Shown: positions 9,362 through 19,042, numbered from the stretch's first letter. The stretch: DNA of 63,286 nucleotides from Candidatus Rokuibacteriota bacterium (GCA_003221515.1 QHSI01000101.1:67735-131020), one strand, 5' to 3'. Made by a program: numbers and translations. Notes: generated from the letters alone by a model not told the origin.

Positions 9362-10807
9362 GTGTCGGCCGTGGCCGCTCGTACGGACCGGCTCCTGCTC
9401 GCCAACGCGATCATGGGCCAGTTCCTCACCGGGGTCGCCTCGCGGATCTTCATCATCTCGCTGCCGACGATCGCGGCCGCGCTCGACGCCGACATCCTCA
9501 TGATCGCGTGGGCGCTCATCGCGTATCAGCTCGCGGGGATCAGCCTCTCGGTCGTGTTCGGCCGGCTCGGTGACATCTACGGACGCTACGTGATCTACGG
9601 CGGCGGCTTCGCGATCATGGCGGTCAGCTCGCTGCTGTGCGGCTTCGCGACGAGCGCGCTCTGGCTCGTGCTCTTTCGCTTCATCCAGGGATTCGGCGCC
9701 GCGATGGTCTCCTCGGCGACGCGCGTGCTGGCCATGGAGGCCATGGACGAGAGCGCCGCCGGGCGCGCCAACGGCTACATGACGATGTCGTTCCACGGCG
9801 GGCTCCTGATCGGTCCGCCGCTCGGCGGGCTGGTGATCGATCTGGTGAACTGGCGCTGGGTCTTCTTCCTGCTGGTGCCGATGGGCGCGCTCGGCGTCGC
9901 CCTCACGGTGCTGCGAGCGACGAAGGGCCGCGCGGCCTCTCCCGCCCGCCCGCCGGCCATCGATTACCTCGGCGCGGCGCTCCTCATCGTGCTGACCGTG
10001 GTGCTGACGCTGGTCCTCGACCGGCGCGCCGCGGTGACGCTCGGCGCCGAGCGCACCGGCGTGATGGCGGTGGTCTTCGTGGCGACGTTGCTGGGGCTGC
10101 TGGCGCACGAGCACCGGACCGTGAGCCCGATCGTGAACCTCTCGTTGTTCAAGATTCGGATGTTCACGTTCAGCGTGCTGAGCCTGCTGCTGCTGGCCAC
10201 GACGACCAGCGTGCTCGGGTTCCTGCTGCCCTTCTACATCCAGGAGGTGCTGCACTACTCCCCGTCGTTCATGGGACTCATCTTCCTGGCCGCGCCCATC
10301 TTCACGATCGCGCTGGCGCCGGTGAGCGGCCAGCTCACCGACCGGATCGGCCCGCGGATCCCCGCCTCGATCGGCGTCCTGATGACGATGACCGCCTTCG
10401 CGGTCGGCTTATTGCTGAGAACCGACTCCCACTGGATGCTGCCGACGCTGGTGATGGCGTTGTTCGGCCTGGGCTCCGGGCTCTTTAACACGCCGAACCA
10501 GACGGCGATCGTGGCGTCCGTGCCCAGGGAGTACCGCGGCTTCGCGACCGGGATGGTCCAGACGCTGTTCGGCATCGGCTCGCTGCTCGGAATCTCGCTG
10601 GGCAGCGCGCTGCTGACCGTCGCGTTCCGCTACTATTCAGGCACGCTCGACGCGGCGCCGAGCGCCGCCAATCCCGTCGCCTTCGTCGCCTCGATGCACG
10701 TCACCTACGTGGCGTGCCTGGCGTTCATGGTGCTCGCCCTGCTAGCCTCCTTCATGAGAGGCGGCACCCGGATCGCGGCCGCGCCTTCTCCAGGAGGTCC
10801 TTCATGA
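9362..10807 (+). CDS. MFS transporter, DHA2 (EmrB/QacA-like) family
   Basis: A 481-residue drug or metabolite:proton antiporter with about 14 predicted helices, the DHA2 arrangement. Motif A is FGRLGDIYGRYVIY, and the motif C region FHGGLLIGPPLGGLVID is typical of exporters. The start is GTG 9362, preceded by AAAGG; GTG 9371 is an alternative. Longer in-frame extensions upstream would run through the divergent cyclase gene and are not coding. Its stop overlaps the next ATG (ATGA), so it is cotranslated with the DAO-type oxidoreductase, perhaps exporting that enzyme's product or a toxic relative of its substrate. Confidence 0.88.
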   Translation: MSAVAARTDRLLLANAIMGQFLTGVASRIFIISLPTIAAALDADILMIAWALIAYQLAGISLSVVFGRLGDIYGRYVIYGGGFAIMAVSSLLCGFATSALWLVLFRFIQGFGAAMVSSATRVLAMEAMDESAAGRANGYMTMSFHGGLLIGPPLGGLVIDLVNWRWVFFLLVPMGALGVALTVLRATKGRAASPARPPAIDYLGAALLIVLTVVLTLVLDRRAAVTLGAERTGVMAVVFVATLLGLLAHEHRTVSPIVNLSLFKIRMFTFSVLSLLLLATTTSVLGFLLPFYIQEVLHYSPSFMGLIFLAAPIFTIALAPVSGQLTDRIGPRIPASIGVLMTMTAFAVGLLLRTDSHWMLPTLVMALFGLGSGLFNTPNQTAIVASVPREYRGFATGMVQTLFGIGSLLGISLGSALLTVAFRYYSGTLDAAPSAANPVAFVASMHVTYVACLAFMVLALLASFMRGGTRIAAAPSPGGPS

Positions 10808-11913
10808 GCCACTACGACGTCGCCGTGATCGGTCTCGGCATCGTGGGCGCGAACGCCGTCTACGCGACGGCCCGCGCGGGGGCGCGCGTGCTCGCGATCG
10901 ACGCCGGGCTCCCCGGCGCCGGCACCAGCGGCACCTCGTTCGCCTGGCTCAACTCTGTCCGCAAGGAGCCCGAGGCCTACCACCGGTTGAACGTGGCCGG
11001 GATGAGCGCTCATCGGGACCTCGCGCGGGACCTGGGCGACGACGGCGCCCACCATTTCGGCGGTTCGCTCGAGTGGGCCGACGCCGGCGACGGCGAGCGA
11101 GAGCTGCGGGCGCGCGTCGAGCGGCTGGCCGGCTGGGGCTACGCCGCCGAATTCATCAGCCGGGAGCGCGCGGCGGCCATGGAGCCGGGGCTGGAGTTCC
11201 CCGGCCACGTGCGCGAGGTCGCGTTCTTCGGCGCCGACGGCTGGCTCGACGCGCCCGGGCTGATCCGTCGCCTGCTCAGCGCCGCGGCGAGCAAGCACGG
11301 CGCCGAGGTTCGCGAGCGAGCGCCGGTCCGATCGTTTCGGGCGCGCGGCGACCGCATCGAAGGCCTCGTCACCGACGGCGGCGAGACCGTCGCCGAGTCC
11401 GTCCTGGTCTGCGTCGGCCCGGCGACGCAGGCGTTCCTCGAGCTGCTGCGCGCGATGGTGCCGGTGGGCCGAGCTCCCGGGCTCCTCGCGGTCACGTCGC
11501 CGCCGGGCGCGAAGCTCGATCGGGTCGTCCATGCGCCTGGAATCCACTTGCGCCCCGACGCCGGCGGCGGGCTCTTGCTTGGCACCGAGGACGTCGACAA
11601 GCTCGCGGTGAGCGCCGGGGCGTCCGCGAACCTCCCCGAGCTGGCCGCGATCCTGCTCGAGCGGGCCGGGCGAGTCTTTTCAGGGGCGCGCGGCGTGAAG
11701 GTCGTCGACAGCCGCATCGGCGTTCGGCCGATGCCGGCGGACGGTCACACGATCGCCGGCCGCATCCCCGGCTACGCCAACGCGTGGGTGCTGGCGACCC
11801 ACAGCGGCGTCACGCTGGGTGCGCTGCTCGGACGGCTGATCGCCGACGAGATTGTCCGCGGCGCGTCGAGCCCGATGCTGGCGCCCTTCCGTCCGGATCG
11901 ATTCGTCGCGTAG
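10804..11913 (+). CDS. FAD-dependent amine/amino acid oxidoreductase (DAO family)
   Basis: A 369-residue flavoenzyme of the DAO fold (glycine/sarcosine oxidase relatives). The FAD-binding Rossmann motif GLGIVGANAVYATARAG is at the N-terminus (about residues 9-25), followed by LAIDAGLPGAGTSGTSFAW. The C-terminal IGVRPMPADGHTIAGRIPGY and ATHSGVTLGALLG are the usual flavin-contacting segments. ATG 10804 is chosen because AGGAGGT precedes it and the protein begins with the nucleotide-binding strand. It is coupled to the MFS gene. Substrate unknown. Confidence 0.88.
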   Translation: MSHYDVAVIGLGIVGANAVYATARAGARVLAIDAGLPGAGTSGTSFAWLNSVRKEPEAYHRLNVAGMSAHRDLARDLGDDGAHHFGGSLEWADAGDGERELRARVERLAGWGYAAEFISRERAAAMEPGLEFPGHVREVAFFGADGWLDAPGLIRRLLSAAASKHGAEVRERAPVRSFRARGDRIEGLVTDGGETVAESVLVCVGPATQAFLELLRAMVPVGRAPGLLAVTSPPGAKLDRVVHAPGIHLRPDAGGGLLLGTEDVDKLAVSAGASANLPELAAILLERAGRVFSGARGVKVVDSRIGVRPMPADGHTIAGRIPGYANAWVLATHSGVTLGALLGRLIADEIVRGASSPMLAPFRPDRFVA

Positions 11914-11949
11914 GTGCTGACCGGGCGGCTACTCCCCGCCGGGTCCTCG

Positions 11950-11980
11950 GTCCGGGGGGACGGCTACTCTCCCCCCGGAC
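11950..11980. terminator. GC-rich hairpin between convergent genes
   Basis: Arms GTCCGGGGGGA (11950-11960) and TCCCCCCGGAC (11970-11980) pair perfectly over 11 bases around a 9-base loop. It lies between the ends of the DAO gene and the TPP-enzyme gene and overlaps the last codons of the latter. No T-run follows on either strand, so the terminator role is inferred from position. Confidence 0.5.
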
Positions 11981-13709
11981 CCTCCTTCGCCAGCGGCGAC
12001 TGGACCTGCCAGAACGGCGCGTCCTCGGTCGTGACGACGTCGAGCACGATCGGCTCCGTGGCCTTCTTGACGCGATCGAGCTCGCCGACCAGGTCCTTGA
12101 CCGACTCGACCCGCACGCCGACACAGCCCATCGCCTGAGCGATCCGCGCGTAGTCGGTGCGGCCGAGCTCGGAGGCGATGAACCGGTTGCCGCGGCGCCG
12201 CTGGCCGTCCTTCACCCAGCCGAGCACGCTGTTGTTCAGGACGACGGTGACGACGGGAATCTTGTGCTGGGCGGCGGTCAGGAGCGCGTTCATGGTCATC
12301 GCGAAGCCGCCGTCGCCGCAGACCGCGACGCAGTCGCGCGCCGGGCTCGTGAGCTTGGCGGCCATCGCGGCGGGTAGCGCGTAGCCCATGCCCCCGATGG
12401 ACGACGGCTGGTAGACGGTGCCGGCGCCGCGACTCTGGAAGTAGTGCGTCATGTAGAGTCGGTTGGCGCCCGCGTCCATCGTGACCACGGCGCGCTCGTC
12501 GAGCCGGCGCCCGAGCTCGGTGATCACGCGCTGCGGCCGCAGCGGGATGTCGTCCGACCGCTGCTCGGGCTCGGCGAAGAACCGGTGCAGGGTCTTGAGC
12601 TCGGCCAGGTGCTCGCGGCGCCTCCCGGCCGCCTCGCGCCGCGCGGGTGTGAGCCGCGGCCTGAGCTCGGCCGCCAGCGCCTCGAGTGCTTCCCGCGCGT
12701 CGCCCACGATCGCCGCGGCGACGGGGAAGTTCCGGCCGATGTTGAGCGGCTCCACGTCGATCTGCACGAGCGTCTGGCGGTCGGCGTCGAGCAGCTCCGG
12801 GTTCTCGAAGCACGTGTCGGTCGGCGCCAGGCGAGAGCCGACCACCAGCACGACGTCGGCGCTCGAGACGACCTCGTTCGCCACGGTCTGGCCCCAGTTC
12901 CCGAAGACGCCCAGCGCGAGCGGATGGGTTTCGGCCATCGCGCTCTTCCCCGTCGCGGTGGTCGCGACCGGGATCGCCAGGACCTCGGCGAGCGCCGCCA
13001 GCTCCGACCAGGCGCGCGCGGCGTGGACCCCGTTGCCGGCGATGATGACGGGATTCGACGCCCCCGCCAGCGTCTCGGCCACGCGCGCCACGTCGGCGGC
13101 GGCCGGGCGAGAGGCGCCGTGAGCCAGGTGACGCCCGGTCGCATGGACGCGCGGCGGCCTTTGCGTCTTCACGGTTCCCGATAGCGACCGGCTGCTGAAC
13201 ACGACGGCCACCGGGCCCGGCGTGCCGGTCGTGGCGTGCTTGATCGCGAGCTGGATGGTCTGCATCGCCTGCTTCGGCTCGGAGACCGCGACCGTGTACT
13301 TCGTGGCGCTCGCCAGGAGATTGCGCAGGTCGTGGTTACCGTGCTCGCCGGTGCCCGACTGGTACGGTGCGTGGTGCATGAAGGGCGCCATGTCGGTGAA
13401 GTCGCCCAGCAGGAGCATCGGCGAGGCGCCCTTCACGGCCTCGAGCGTGCCGAAGAGGGCGTTGCACGCGAGGAAGATCCCCTGCCCCATGACGACGCCG
13501 GGCTTGCCGGTCAGCCGGCCGTACATCTCGGCCATGATCGACGCCGCCTGCTCGTGGCGAACGAGGACGGTCTGGATCGCCTTCGAGTCGTAGAGCGCGT
13601 CGAAGATCCGGCCGGTGTCCCCGCCGGGCATGCCGAACACGAACTGGATGCCCGCTTCCTCGAGCACCCGCACGACCGCGTGGGGAACGTCCAATTCATC
13701 GGGAATCAT
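11964..13709 (-). CDS. Thiamine-diphosphate-dependent enzyme (acetolactate synthase/benzoylformate decarboxylase-like)
   Basis: About 581 residues with the three domains of ThDP enzymes: an N-terminal Pyr domain with the catalytic Glu in VRHEQAASIMAEMYGR, a central domain (about 205-340), and a C-terminal PP domain with the ThDP motif GDGGFAM...LNNSVLGW. Such enzymes decarboxylate 2-oxo acids or join aldehydes. It is not clearly IlvB: no regulatory subunit is nearby and the surrounding genes look catabolic. ATG 13709 is preferred over GTG 13712 because GGAGG lies six bases upstream. It overlaps the DinB-like gene by 14 bases. Confidence 0.85.
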   Translation of the reverse strand: MIPDELDVPHAVVRVLEEAGIQFVFGMPGGDTGRIFDALYDSKAIQTVLVRHEQAASIMAEMYGRLTGKPGVVMGQGIFLACNALFGTLEAVKGASPMLLLGDFTDMAPFMHHAPYQSGTGEHGNHDLRNLLASATKYTVAVSEPKQAMQTIQLAIKHATTGTPGPVAVVFSSRSLSGTVKTQRPPRVHATGRHLAHGASRPAAADVARVAETLAGASNPVIIAGNGVHAARAWSELAALAEVLAIPVATTATGKSAMAETHPLALGVFGNWGQTVANEVVSSADVVLVVGSRLAPTDTCFENPELLDADRQTLVQIDVEPLNIGRNFPVAAAIVGDAREALEALAAELRPRLTPARREAAGRRREHLAELKTLHRFFAEPEQRSDDIPLRPQRVITELGRRLDERAVVTMDAGANRLYMTHYFQSRGAGTVYQPSSIGGMGYALPAAMAAKLTSPARDCVAVCGDGGFAMTMNALLTAAQHKIPVVTVVLNNSVLGWVKDGQRRRGNRFIASELGRTDYARIAQAMGCVGVRVESVKDLVGELDRVKKATEPIVLDVVTTEDAPFWQVQSPLAKEGPGGE

Positions 13710-14169
13710 CACGGGCCTCCTGAAGCGCGGCTTCGATGTCCTTGATCCGGTGCGCGGCCGAGTGGCCGTCGAAGTCGAGCGGCCACTCGTGCGAGCGGTT
13801 CTTCCGGCTGAACCATTCGGCCGGCGTCTTCGCGAGCGTCTTCATGACGTCCGTGTGCGCGCGCCGATGCCAGGCGACGAGCGCGGCCGGCTGCCGACGG
13901 CGCCAGCGGCTGTAGATCTTCCGGTTGATCTGCTCGATCCCGAGGCCGCGCATCTCGGGCACTCGCTTTTCGCCGCGGAACACGCGGCAGGTGTGTTCCT
14001 TCCAGTAGAGGATGTGAGCCAGCGCGTCCTTCACGGTCCACGGCGCCCGCGTCTCGGGGCGCGGCACCAGCCGCGTCCAGTCCGCGCGTCGGAGTCGACG
14101 CACGACCCGGTCGAGCTCGGTGAACTCGCGCCGGGTTCGCGCGACGACGGATTGCTTGGTGTGGCGCAC
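13696..14169 (-). CDS. DinB/DfsB-like four-helix-bundle protein
   Basis: A 157-residue protein resembling the DinB/YfiT and ClbS/DfsB families. Candidate metal-binding histidines are in DALAHILYWKEH (about 49-60) and DGHSAAHRIKDIE (about 133-145). Family members include thiol-dependent transferases and cyclopropane hydrolases, so no reaction is assigned. The start is GTG, four bases after the MetE-like gene stop, and the end overlaps the TPP enzyme start. This makes a tightly coupled trio MetE-like, DinB-like, TPP enzyme. Confidence 0.65.
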   Translation of the reverse strand: MRHTKQSVVARTRREFTELDRVVRRLRRADWTRLVPRPETRAPWTVKDALAHILYWKEHTCRVFRGEKRVPEMRGLGIEQINRKIYSRWRRRQPAALVAWHRRAHTDVMKTLAKTPAEWFSRKNRSHEWPLDFDGHSAAHRIKDIEAALQEARDDSR

Positions 14170-14172
14170 GCT

Positions 14173-15312
14173 TCAGCGCCAGAGCTGCCTGGACGCAAGC
14201 TTCGCGCCCTCGGCCATCGACTTGAACTTGGCCCAGGCGATCTCGGGCTCGACCTGGTTGACCGATCGCGCGAACGTCGCGAAGCCGCAGTCGGTGCCGG
14301 CCAGCACGCGCTCGCGGCCGACGATCTCGGCGTAGCGGATGAGCCGCTGGGCGACCAGCTCCGGATGCTCGATGAAGTTGGTGGTGGAGTCGAGCACGCC
14401 GGGGATGATCAGCCGGTCGTCCGGCAGCTTGACGTCCTTGAACACGATCCACTCGTGCTCGTGCCGCGGGTTGGCGCCCTCGAAGGAGAGCGCCTGCGGA
14501 CGCGCCTTGAGCGCGATCGGGAGGATCTCCTTGAGCGGGATGTCGCGATGGTGCGGCCCCTCGTAGTTGCCCCAGCAGAGGTGCAGGCGCATGCGATCCG
14601 GCGGGATGTCGCGCAGCGCGTGGTTCAGCGCCTCGACGTTGGCGGCGGCGATTTTTAGAAATTCGGCGTTGCTGAGGTCGGGGAACGCCAGGTGGCGCCC
14701 CATCGCCAGATCCGGGCAGTCGACCTGGAGGATGAACCCCGCGCGATGGATCGCGTCGTACTCGTCCTTCATCACGTCGACGAGGCGGGCCAGGTAGGCC
14801 TCGCGGCTCGGATAGTGCTCGTTCTTGAGGAAATGAGCGATGACGCCGGGCGAGGCCGCGGTCATGAACGCCTCGGTCGGCTTCGCGGCGGACACCGCCG
14901 CGGTCAGGTTGGCGACGTCCTTCTGTACCGCCGTGCGGTCCTTCCATTCGATGGGGCCGTTGCACGATGGGCGCATGATCGTCGAACGCCGCTCGGACTT
15001 GGCGGCCGCCTCGGGAAAGTCGGCCCAGTCCGCCCGCGTCGGTACCGCCGCCTGCCCGCCGAACCCGGTCAGGCGGTGGCGCACGTAGGTGGAATAGCCG
15101 ACCTTCCCCTGCTCACCGTCGTTGACGACGTCCACGCCGGCGTCCACCTGCTGGCGAACGATGTCGGCGACGGCGCGGCGCACGCGCGCGTCGAAGACGG
15201 CTTGTCCGGGCACGGTGCCGCCGTCCAGCGCCTCGAGCAGTGTCGTCAGATCGTTGGCGCGGGGCAGACTGCCAGTGTGTGTGGTCAGGATGCGGTCTGT
15301 GCTCCGCTTCAT
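14173..15312 (-). CDS. Second MetE-like methyltransferase (C-domain only)
   Basis: A 379-residue MetE C-terminal-type protein. It opens LTTHTGSLPRANDL, has NDGEQGKVGY near residue 64, QVDCPDLAMGRH near 196, and probable zinc ligands H244/C246 (HLCWGNYEGPHH) and C342 (GTDCGF). It is clearly a different subgroup from the 350-residue paralogue at 873-1925. GGAGG sits seven bases before ATG 15312. The final GTD(C)GF motif and EIAWAKFKSMAEGAKLAS are well conserved in this subgroup, which is often found with TPP and flavin enzymes. Methyl acceptor unknown. Confidence 0.85.
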   Translation of the reverse strand: MKRSTDRILTTHTGSLPRANDLTTLLEALDGGTVPGQAVFDARVRRAVADIVRQQVDAGVDVVNDGEQGKVGYSTYVRHRLTGFGGQAAVPTRADWADFPEAAAKSERRSTIMRPSCNGPIEWKDRTAVQKDVANLTAAVSAAKPTEAFMTAASPGVIAHFLKNEHYPSREAYLARLVDVMKDEYDAIHRAGFILQVDCPDLAMGRHLAFPDLSNAEFLKIAAANVEALNHALRDIPPDRMRLHLCWGNYEGPHHRDIPLKEILPIALKARPQALSFEGANPRHEHEWIVFKDVKLPDDRLIIPGVLDSTTNFIEHPELVAQRLIRYAEIVGRERVLAGTDCGFATFARSVNQVEPEIAWAKFKSMAEGAKLASRQLWR

Positions 15313-15343
15313 GGATACGCCTCCGTCGTTCTCCGCCGCTTCG

Positions 15344-15502
15344 CTACAGTCGCGCCATGACTTTATCCGCGAAGTCCTCGATGACGCGGTCCTGACGATT
15401 CAGCGGAGGATCGGTGATCCACGCGTGGCTGTAGCCGAGGTTCTCCGCATGGGTGATGTAAGCGACCTCGTCGATCTTCGCGGTGACGATCCCGATGTCC
15501 AT
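15344..15502 (-). pseudogene. Collapsed LLM-class (luciferase-like) flavin oxidoreductase remnant
   Basis: A 52-residue frame beginning MDIGIVTAKIDEVAYITHAE and continuing LGYSHAWITDPPLN matches the first strand and helix of luciferase-like monooxygenases. It then passes directly into DRVIEDFADKVMARL and a stop, which resembles the last helix of such proteins. The roughly 270-residue barrel between is missing, so this looks like an internal deletion joining the two ends. It sits upstream of the second MetE-like gene on the same strand. The 216 bases between it and the broken SBP gene hold no recognisable gene. Confidence 0.5.
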
Positions 15503-15718
15503 AGGGTGCCGCCGAGCATACCGCGCCGGCGTCGCCGCGGCCACCTCGCCTGTGAGAGGCCGCCGACACTGCCGCGCTAAGCCAGCGCGCCTACCTTGCT
15601 GGACAATCCCGCAATTCGGCCGGCAATCTCGGTTGATAACCATCCCGAGGGCGTCTACACGATTCGCGTGATCTGAATCGGTCCGCCTGCCGCGCGAGCT
15701 CACCTGCAGGGATTCGGG

Positions 15719-17360
15719 CTACGCCTCCCGGTACCAGTGGGCAAGGTTCCAGAAGGTCGAGTCCCAGCCGCTGATTTCCGTGCCGCGCAGGCGGTTGGCA
15801 ACGGCGGATGCCGTCCCGCGCCACATAAACGGCACGATGACCGGCGTCTGGACCAGCATGTCGTTCATGCGGATGAAGAGCGCCGCGCGCTTCACGGGAT
15901 CCATCTCGGTCTCGGCGGCCTTGTACATGCGGTCGTAGTCGTCGTGGCGCCAGCGGGTCGAGTTGCGGCCCGCCCACTTGTTCTCCTTCTGGGCGATCTC
16001 CCACGACACGAACGGCTGCAAGAACAGCTGCGGGTCGGGCGAGCCGTTGACGAGGCTGTACATCTGCAGATCGGCCGTGAAGTGCGCCAGCGTGTCCGCG
16101 TTGGCCGGATCGGTCGAGAAGTACACCGCGGGAACGACCGCCTTCACCTCGACCTCGATCCCGATTTTGGCCGCCGCCTGCTTGACGATGGCCTGGGTCT
16201 TCTGGCGGGGCGCGTTGATCGACGTCTGGAAGAGCAGGCGCAGACGCTTACCGTCCTTCGCGCGCACGCCGTCACCGGCGCGCTTCGCGGTCCACCAGGA
16301 GGCTGAGCGCGGTCCGCACTGCGGGATCGGTCAGGAAGGGATGCGGCGCCTTGACGCTCGACCGCTCGCCGTCGATCTCTCTCAACGGGTCGGAGAAGTT
16401 GAAAAAGATCTGCTCGATACCGCCGCCCCAGGCGATGTCGAGACGGCCCTTGCCGCCCTGCTCCATCCGCCTGAGCACGTCGTCCTCGACTTGCATGTTC
16501 CAGGCGAAGTCGTACTCGCCGGTCTGGATCACCGCGCGCGCGGCGGACACGGCGTCGCCGCCGCCCTTCATCTCGAGCCGATCGAAGAACGGCCAGTTCG
16601 CTTCGTGATACCCGGGGAAAACCTCGGCGCGGACGAGGTCGCCGGGCTTGAAGTCCGCGTAACGATAGGGACCGGTGCCGACCGGCTTGAGGTTGGCCGG
16701 CGCCTCGCGCGACCGGGCGCCCTTGAACGGCGCGAACACGTGCCGCGGGATGATGCTGCTGAACGCCTTGGCCCAGAACGGGTTCGGGCTCTTGTAGACG
16801 ATCTTGACGGTGTGCTGATCGGGCTTGTCGATGCGCGCGATGTCCCGGTACGCCCCGCTCGTCGTTGCGGCTGTCGCCGGATCCATCACGTACTCCCAGG
16901 TGAACACGACGTCGTCCGCGGTGAACGGCTTGCCGTCGTGCCACTGCACGCCCTTTTTGAGCTTCAGGGTGACGGAGAGCCCGTCGCGTGCGAGGCCGCT
17001 GTTGTCGATCGTCGGCACCTCGGCGACCAGGTCGGGCACGATGTTGCCGTCGGGATCGAACGACACGAGCCCCTCGTAGAAGATCCGCGAGGCGTCGGCG
17101 TCCTTGGCGCCGGTGGCCAGGTGCGGATTCAAGATCGTCGGCGCCTGCCACCAGAGCGTCTTCAGCTCGCCGCCGCCGCCACGGCGCGTCGGCGTGAACG
17201 TCGATCGCCGCGGTTGCGCGTGGCCCGGCCGCGGCCCTAGCAGCTCGGCGATCATCGGCGCTGTGAGCCCGAGCCCAACGACCGTCCGGGCGAACTGACG
17301 GCGGTCAAGCGAGCCCGCGCGAACACGGCGACGCGATTCGGCCAGCTCCCGCTCGTCCAT
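15719..17360 (-). pseudogene. Oligopeptide-type ABC substrate-binding protein, broken by an internal deletion and frameshift
   Basis: Two frames together make one SBP5 protein. The first (17360 to 16272) has a Tat-like start LDRRQFARTVVGLGL, then GELKTLWWQAPTILNPHL, GVQWHDGKPFTADDV and ends AVRTALSLLVDREARR stop. The second continues from AGDGVRAKDGKRLRLLF to 15719 (GWDSTFWNLAHWYREA). In relatives about 45 residues lie between LLVDR and DGVRAKDG; here they are missing and the frame changes near 16275-16290. The remaining halves are otherwise well preserved, so the lesion is recent or an assembly error. It is divergent from the intact SBP5 operon at 17450. Confidence 0.8.
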
Positions 17361-17449
17361 CGTGTAGCCCCCTTGTGCCTCTCAGTATGCGCCCTCTGAC
17401 GCCAATAGCCCTTGACGCCGGTGGGCCTCCCGGCAGAGGATTGGGCTCC

Positions 17450-19042
17450 ATGCCTCCCTCATACTCGTCACGTCTCGTTCTCGTGGTCGCATGTGTTCTG
17501 GCTCTGCTCGGGATCACCGCCTCGACGGCTCACGCGCAGGCTGGCGGCACGCTGGTGATCGCGCTCGATCAGGAGCCGCCGACGCTCGATCCGCACGCGT
17601 CGCCGTCCGCGGTGACGTTCCAGATCATCGCCTCGATCACCGAGAACCTCGTCTACCGCGGGCTCGACGGCAAGCTGGTGCCGTGGCTCGCCGAGTCGTG
17701 GACGAGCGCGCGTGACGGCCGGAGCGTGACCTTCAAGCTTCGCCGCGACGTGAAGTTCCACGACGGGACCCCGTTCAACGCCGACGCGGTCAAGTTCAAC
17801 TTCGACCGGATCGTCGACCCGAAGTTCAAGGCTGGCGGCTCGCGCTCCTCCCTCGCCGGCTACGCCGGCTCGAAGGTCCTCGACGAGTTCACCGTGCAGG
17901 TCAGCTTCGAGAACCCGTACGCGCCGTTCCTCGCGTACGCGGCGGGCGGCACGCTCAGCATCGTGTCGCCCAAGGCCGTGCGCGAGACGGGCGACCAGGT
18001 CCACACGCGCCCGGTGGGCAGCGGCCCGTTCATGGTCAAGGACTACGTGGCGAAGGATCACACCACGATGGTTCGCAACCCTGCGTACACCCGGAAGGCG
18101 CCGTGGAGCGACCGCGCCGGCGGGGCGCTGCTGGACACGGTCGTGTGGAAGTTCGTGCCCGAGGCCGGCACGCGCGTGACGACGCTCGAGAGCGGCGAGA
18201 CGCAGGCCATCTATCTCGTCCCCGCCCAGTCGCTGCCGCGCTTCGAGAAGAACTCGGCGGTGCGCGTCGAGAAGATCCCCTATCCCGGCGCGCCACGCAT
18301 CTGGCTCCTGAACACGACGCGGCCGCCGCTCGACGACGTGAAGGTTCGCCGGGCGCTCAACTACGCGGTTGACAAGGAGGCGCTTCTCGCCACGGTCTTC
18401 AAGGGCATCGCGCTGAAGGCCTTCGCGCCACTCACCGCGGCGATGCTCGACGATCCGACGCTGCGCCAGGCGTACCCGTTCGACCCGGCGAAGGCTCAGG
18501 CGCTTCTCGCGGAAGCCGGCTGGCAGCCCGGCGCCGACGGGATTCGCACGAGAGCCGGGGCGCGGCTCGAGATCGTCTTGAACGCGATCGAGTACGGCGG
18601 TGGCCCGGAGCCGACGGCGCAGCTCATCCAGTCGTCGCTGCGCGAAGTCGGGATCGACGTCAAGATCAAGGCGCAGGCGCGGCCGCCCTGGTACGAGGAC
18701 AACTATCGCTGCGCCACGCACGGGCCGGTCATGTTCCTGCGAGCCGTCGACCCCGATGGGCTCTATCCGCTCTTCCACTCGTCGCTCGTCGGCGGCAACT
18801 TCAACTGGTCCTGCGTGAAGAACGCCAAGCTCGACCAGCTGCTCGAGCAAGGGCGGCGTGAGTTCGACCCGGCGAAGCGCCGCGCGATCTACCTGACGAT
18901 CGAGCAGATGGCCATCGACGAGGCGCTCACGGTGCCGCTGCTCGACGAGCTCTCGGTGTGGGCGTTCCGCGCCGCCGTCCGCGGCGTGAAGTACAACTTC
19001 GCCACGTATCCCGTCCTGAGCGACGCCGCCATCCAGAAATAG
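17450..19042 (+). CDS. Oligopeptide-type ABC transporter substrate-binding protein (SBP family 5)
   Basis: A 530-residue receptor with a Sec-type signal peptide (hydrophobic core LVLVVACVLALLGI, cleavage near AHA/QA). The family blocks GGTLVIALDQEPPTLDPHAS, DVKFHDGTPFNADAVKFNF and GSGPFMVKDY are in order, followed by KVRRALNYAVDKEAL and AQALLAEAGW. Unlike the neighbour at 15719-17360, the region between VDKEAL and GWQPGADG is intact. ATG 17450 is selected because the signal peptide starts there. The stop abuts the DppB-like GTG. Substrate unknown; glutathione- or peptide-type ligands are typical. Confidence 0.92.
   Translation: MPPSYSSRLVLVVACVLALLGITASTAHAQAGGTLVIALDQEPPTLDPHASPSAVTFQIIASITENLVYRGLDGKLVPWLAESWTSARDGRSVTFKLRRDVKFHDGTPFNADAVKFNFDRIVDPKFKAGGSRSSLAGYAGSKVLDEFTVQVSFENPYAPFLAYAAGGTLSIVSPKAVRETGDQVHTRPVGSGPFMVKDYVAKDHTTMVRNPAYTRKAPWSDRAGGALLDTVVWKFVPEAGTRVTTLESGETQAIYLVPAQSLPRFEKNSAVRVEKIPYPGAPRIWLLNTTRPPLDDVKVRRALNYAVDKEALLATVFKGIALKAFAPLTAAMLDDPTLRQAYPFDPAKAQALLAEAGWQPGADGIRTRAGARLEIVLNAIEYGGGPEPTAQLIQSSLREVGIDVKIKAQARPPWYEDNYRCATHGPVMFLRAVDPDGLYPLFHSSLVGGNFNWSCVKNAKLDQLLEQGRREFDPAKRRAIYLTIEQMAIDEALTVPLLDELSVWAFRAAVRGVKYNFATYPVLSDAAIQK

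Noticed and set aside
11964-13709. Acetolactate synthase (ilvB) assignment for this ThDP enzyme or that at 22738
   Set aside because: Neither has an ilvN/ilvC neighbour, and the sequences fit the broader ThDP family equally well.
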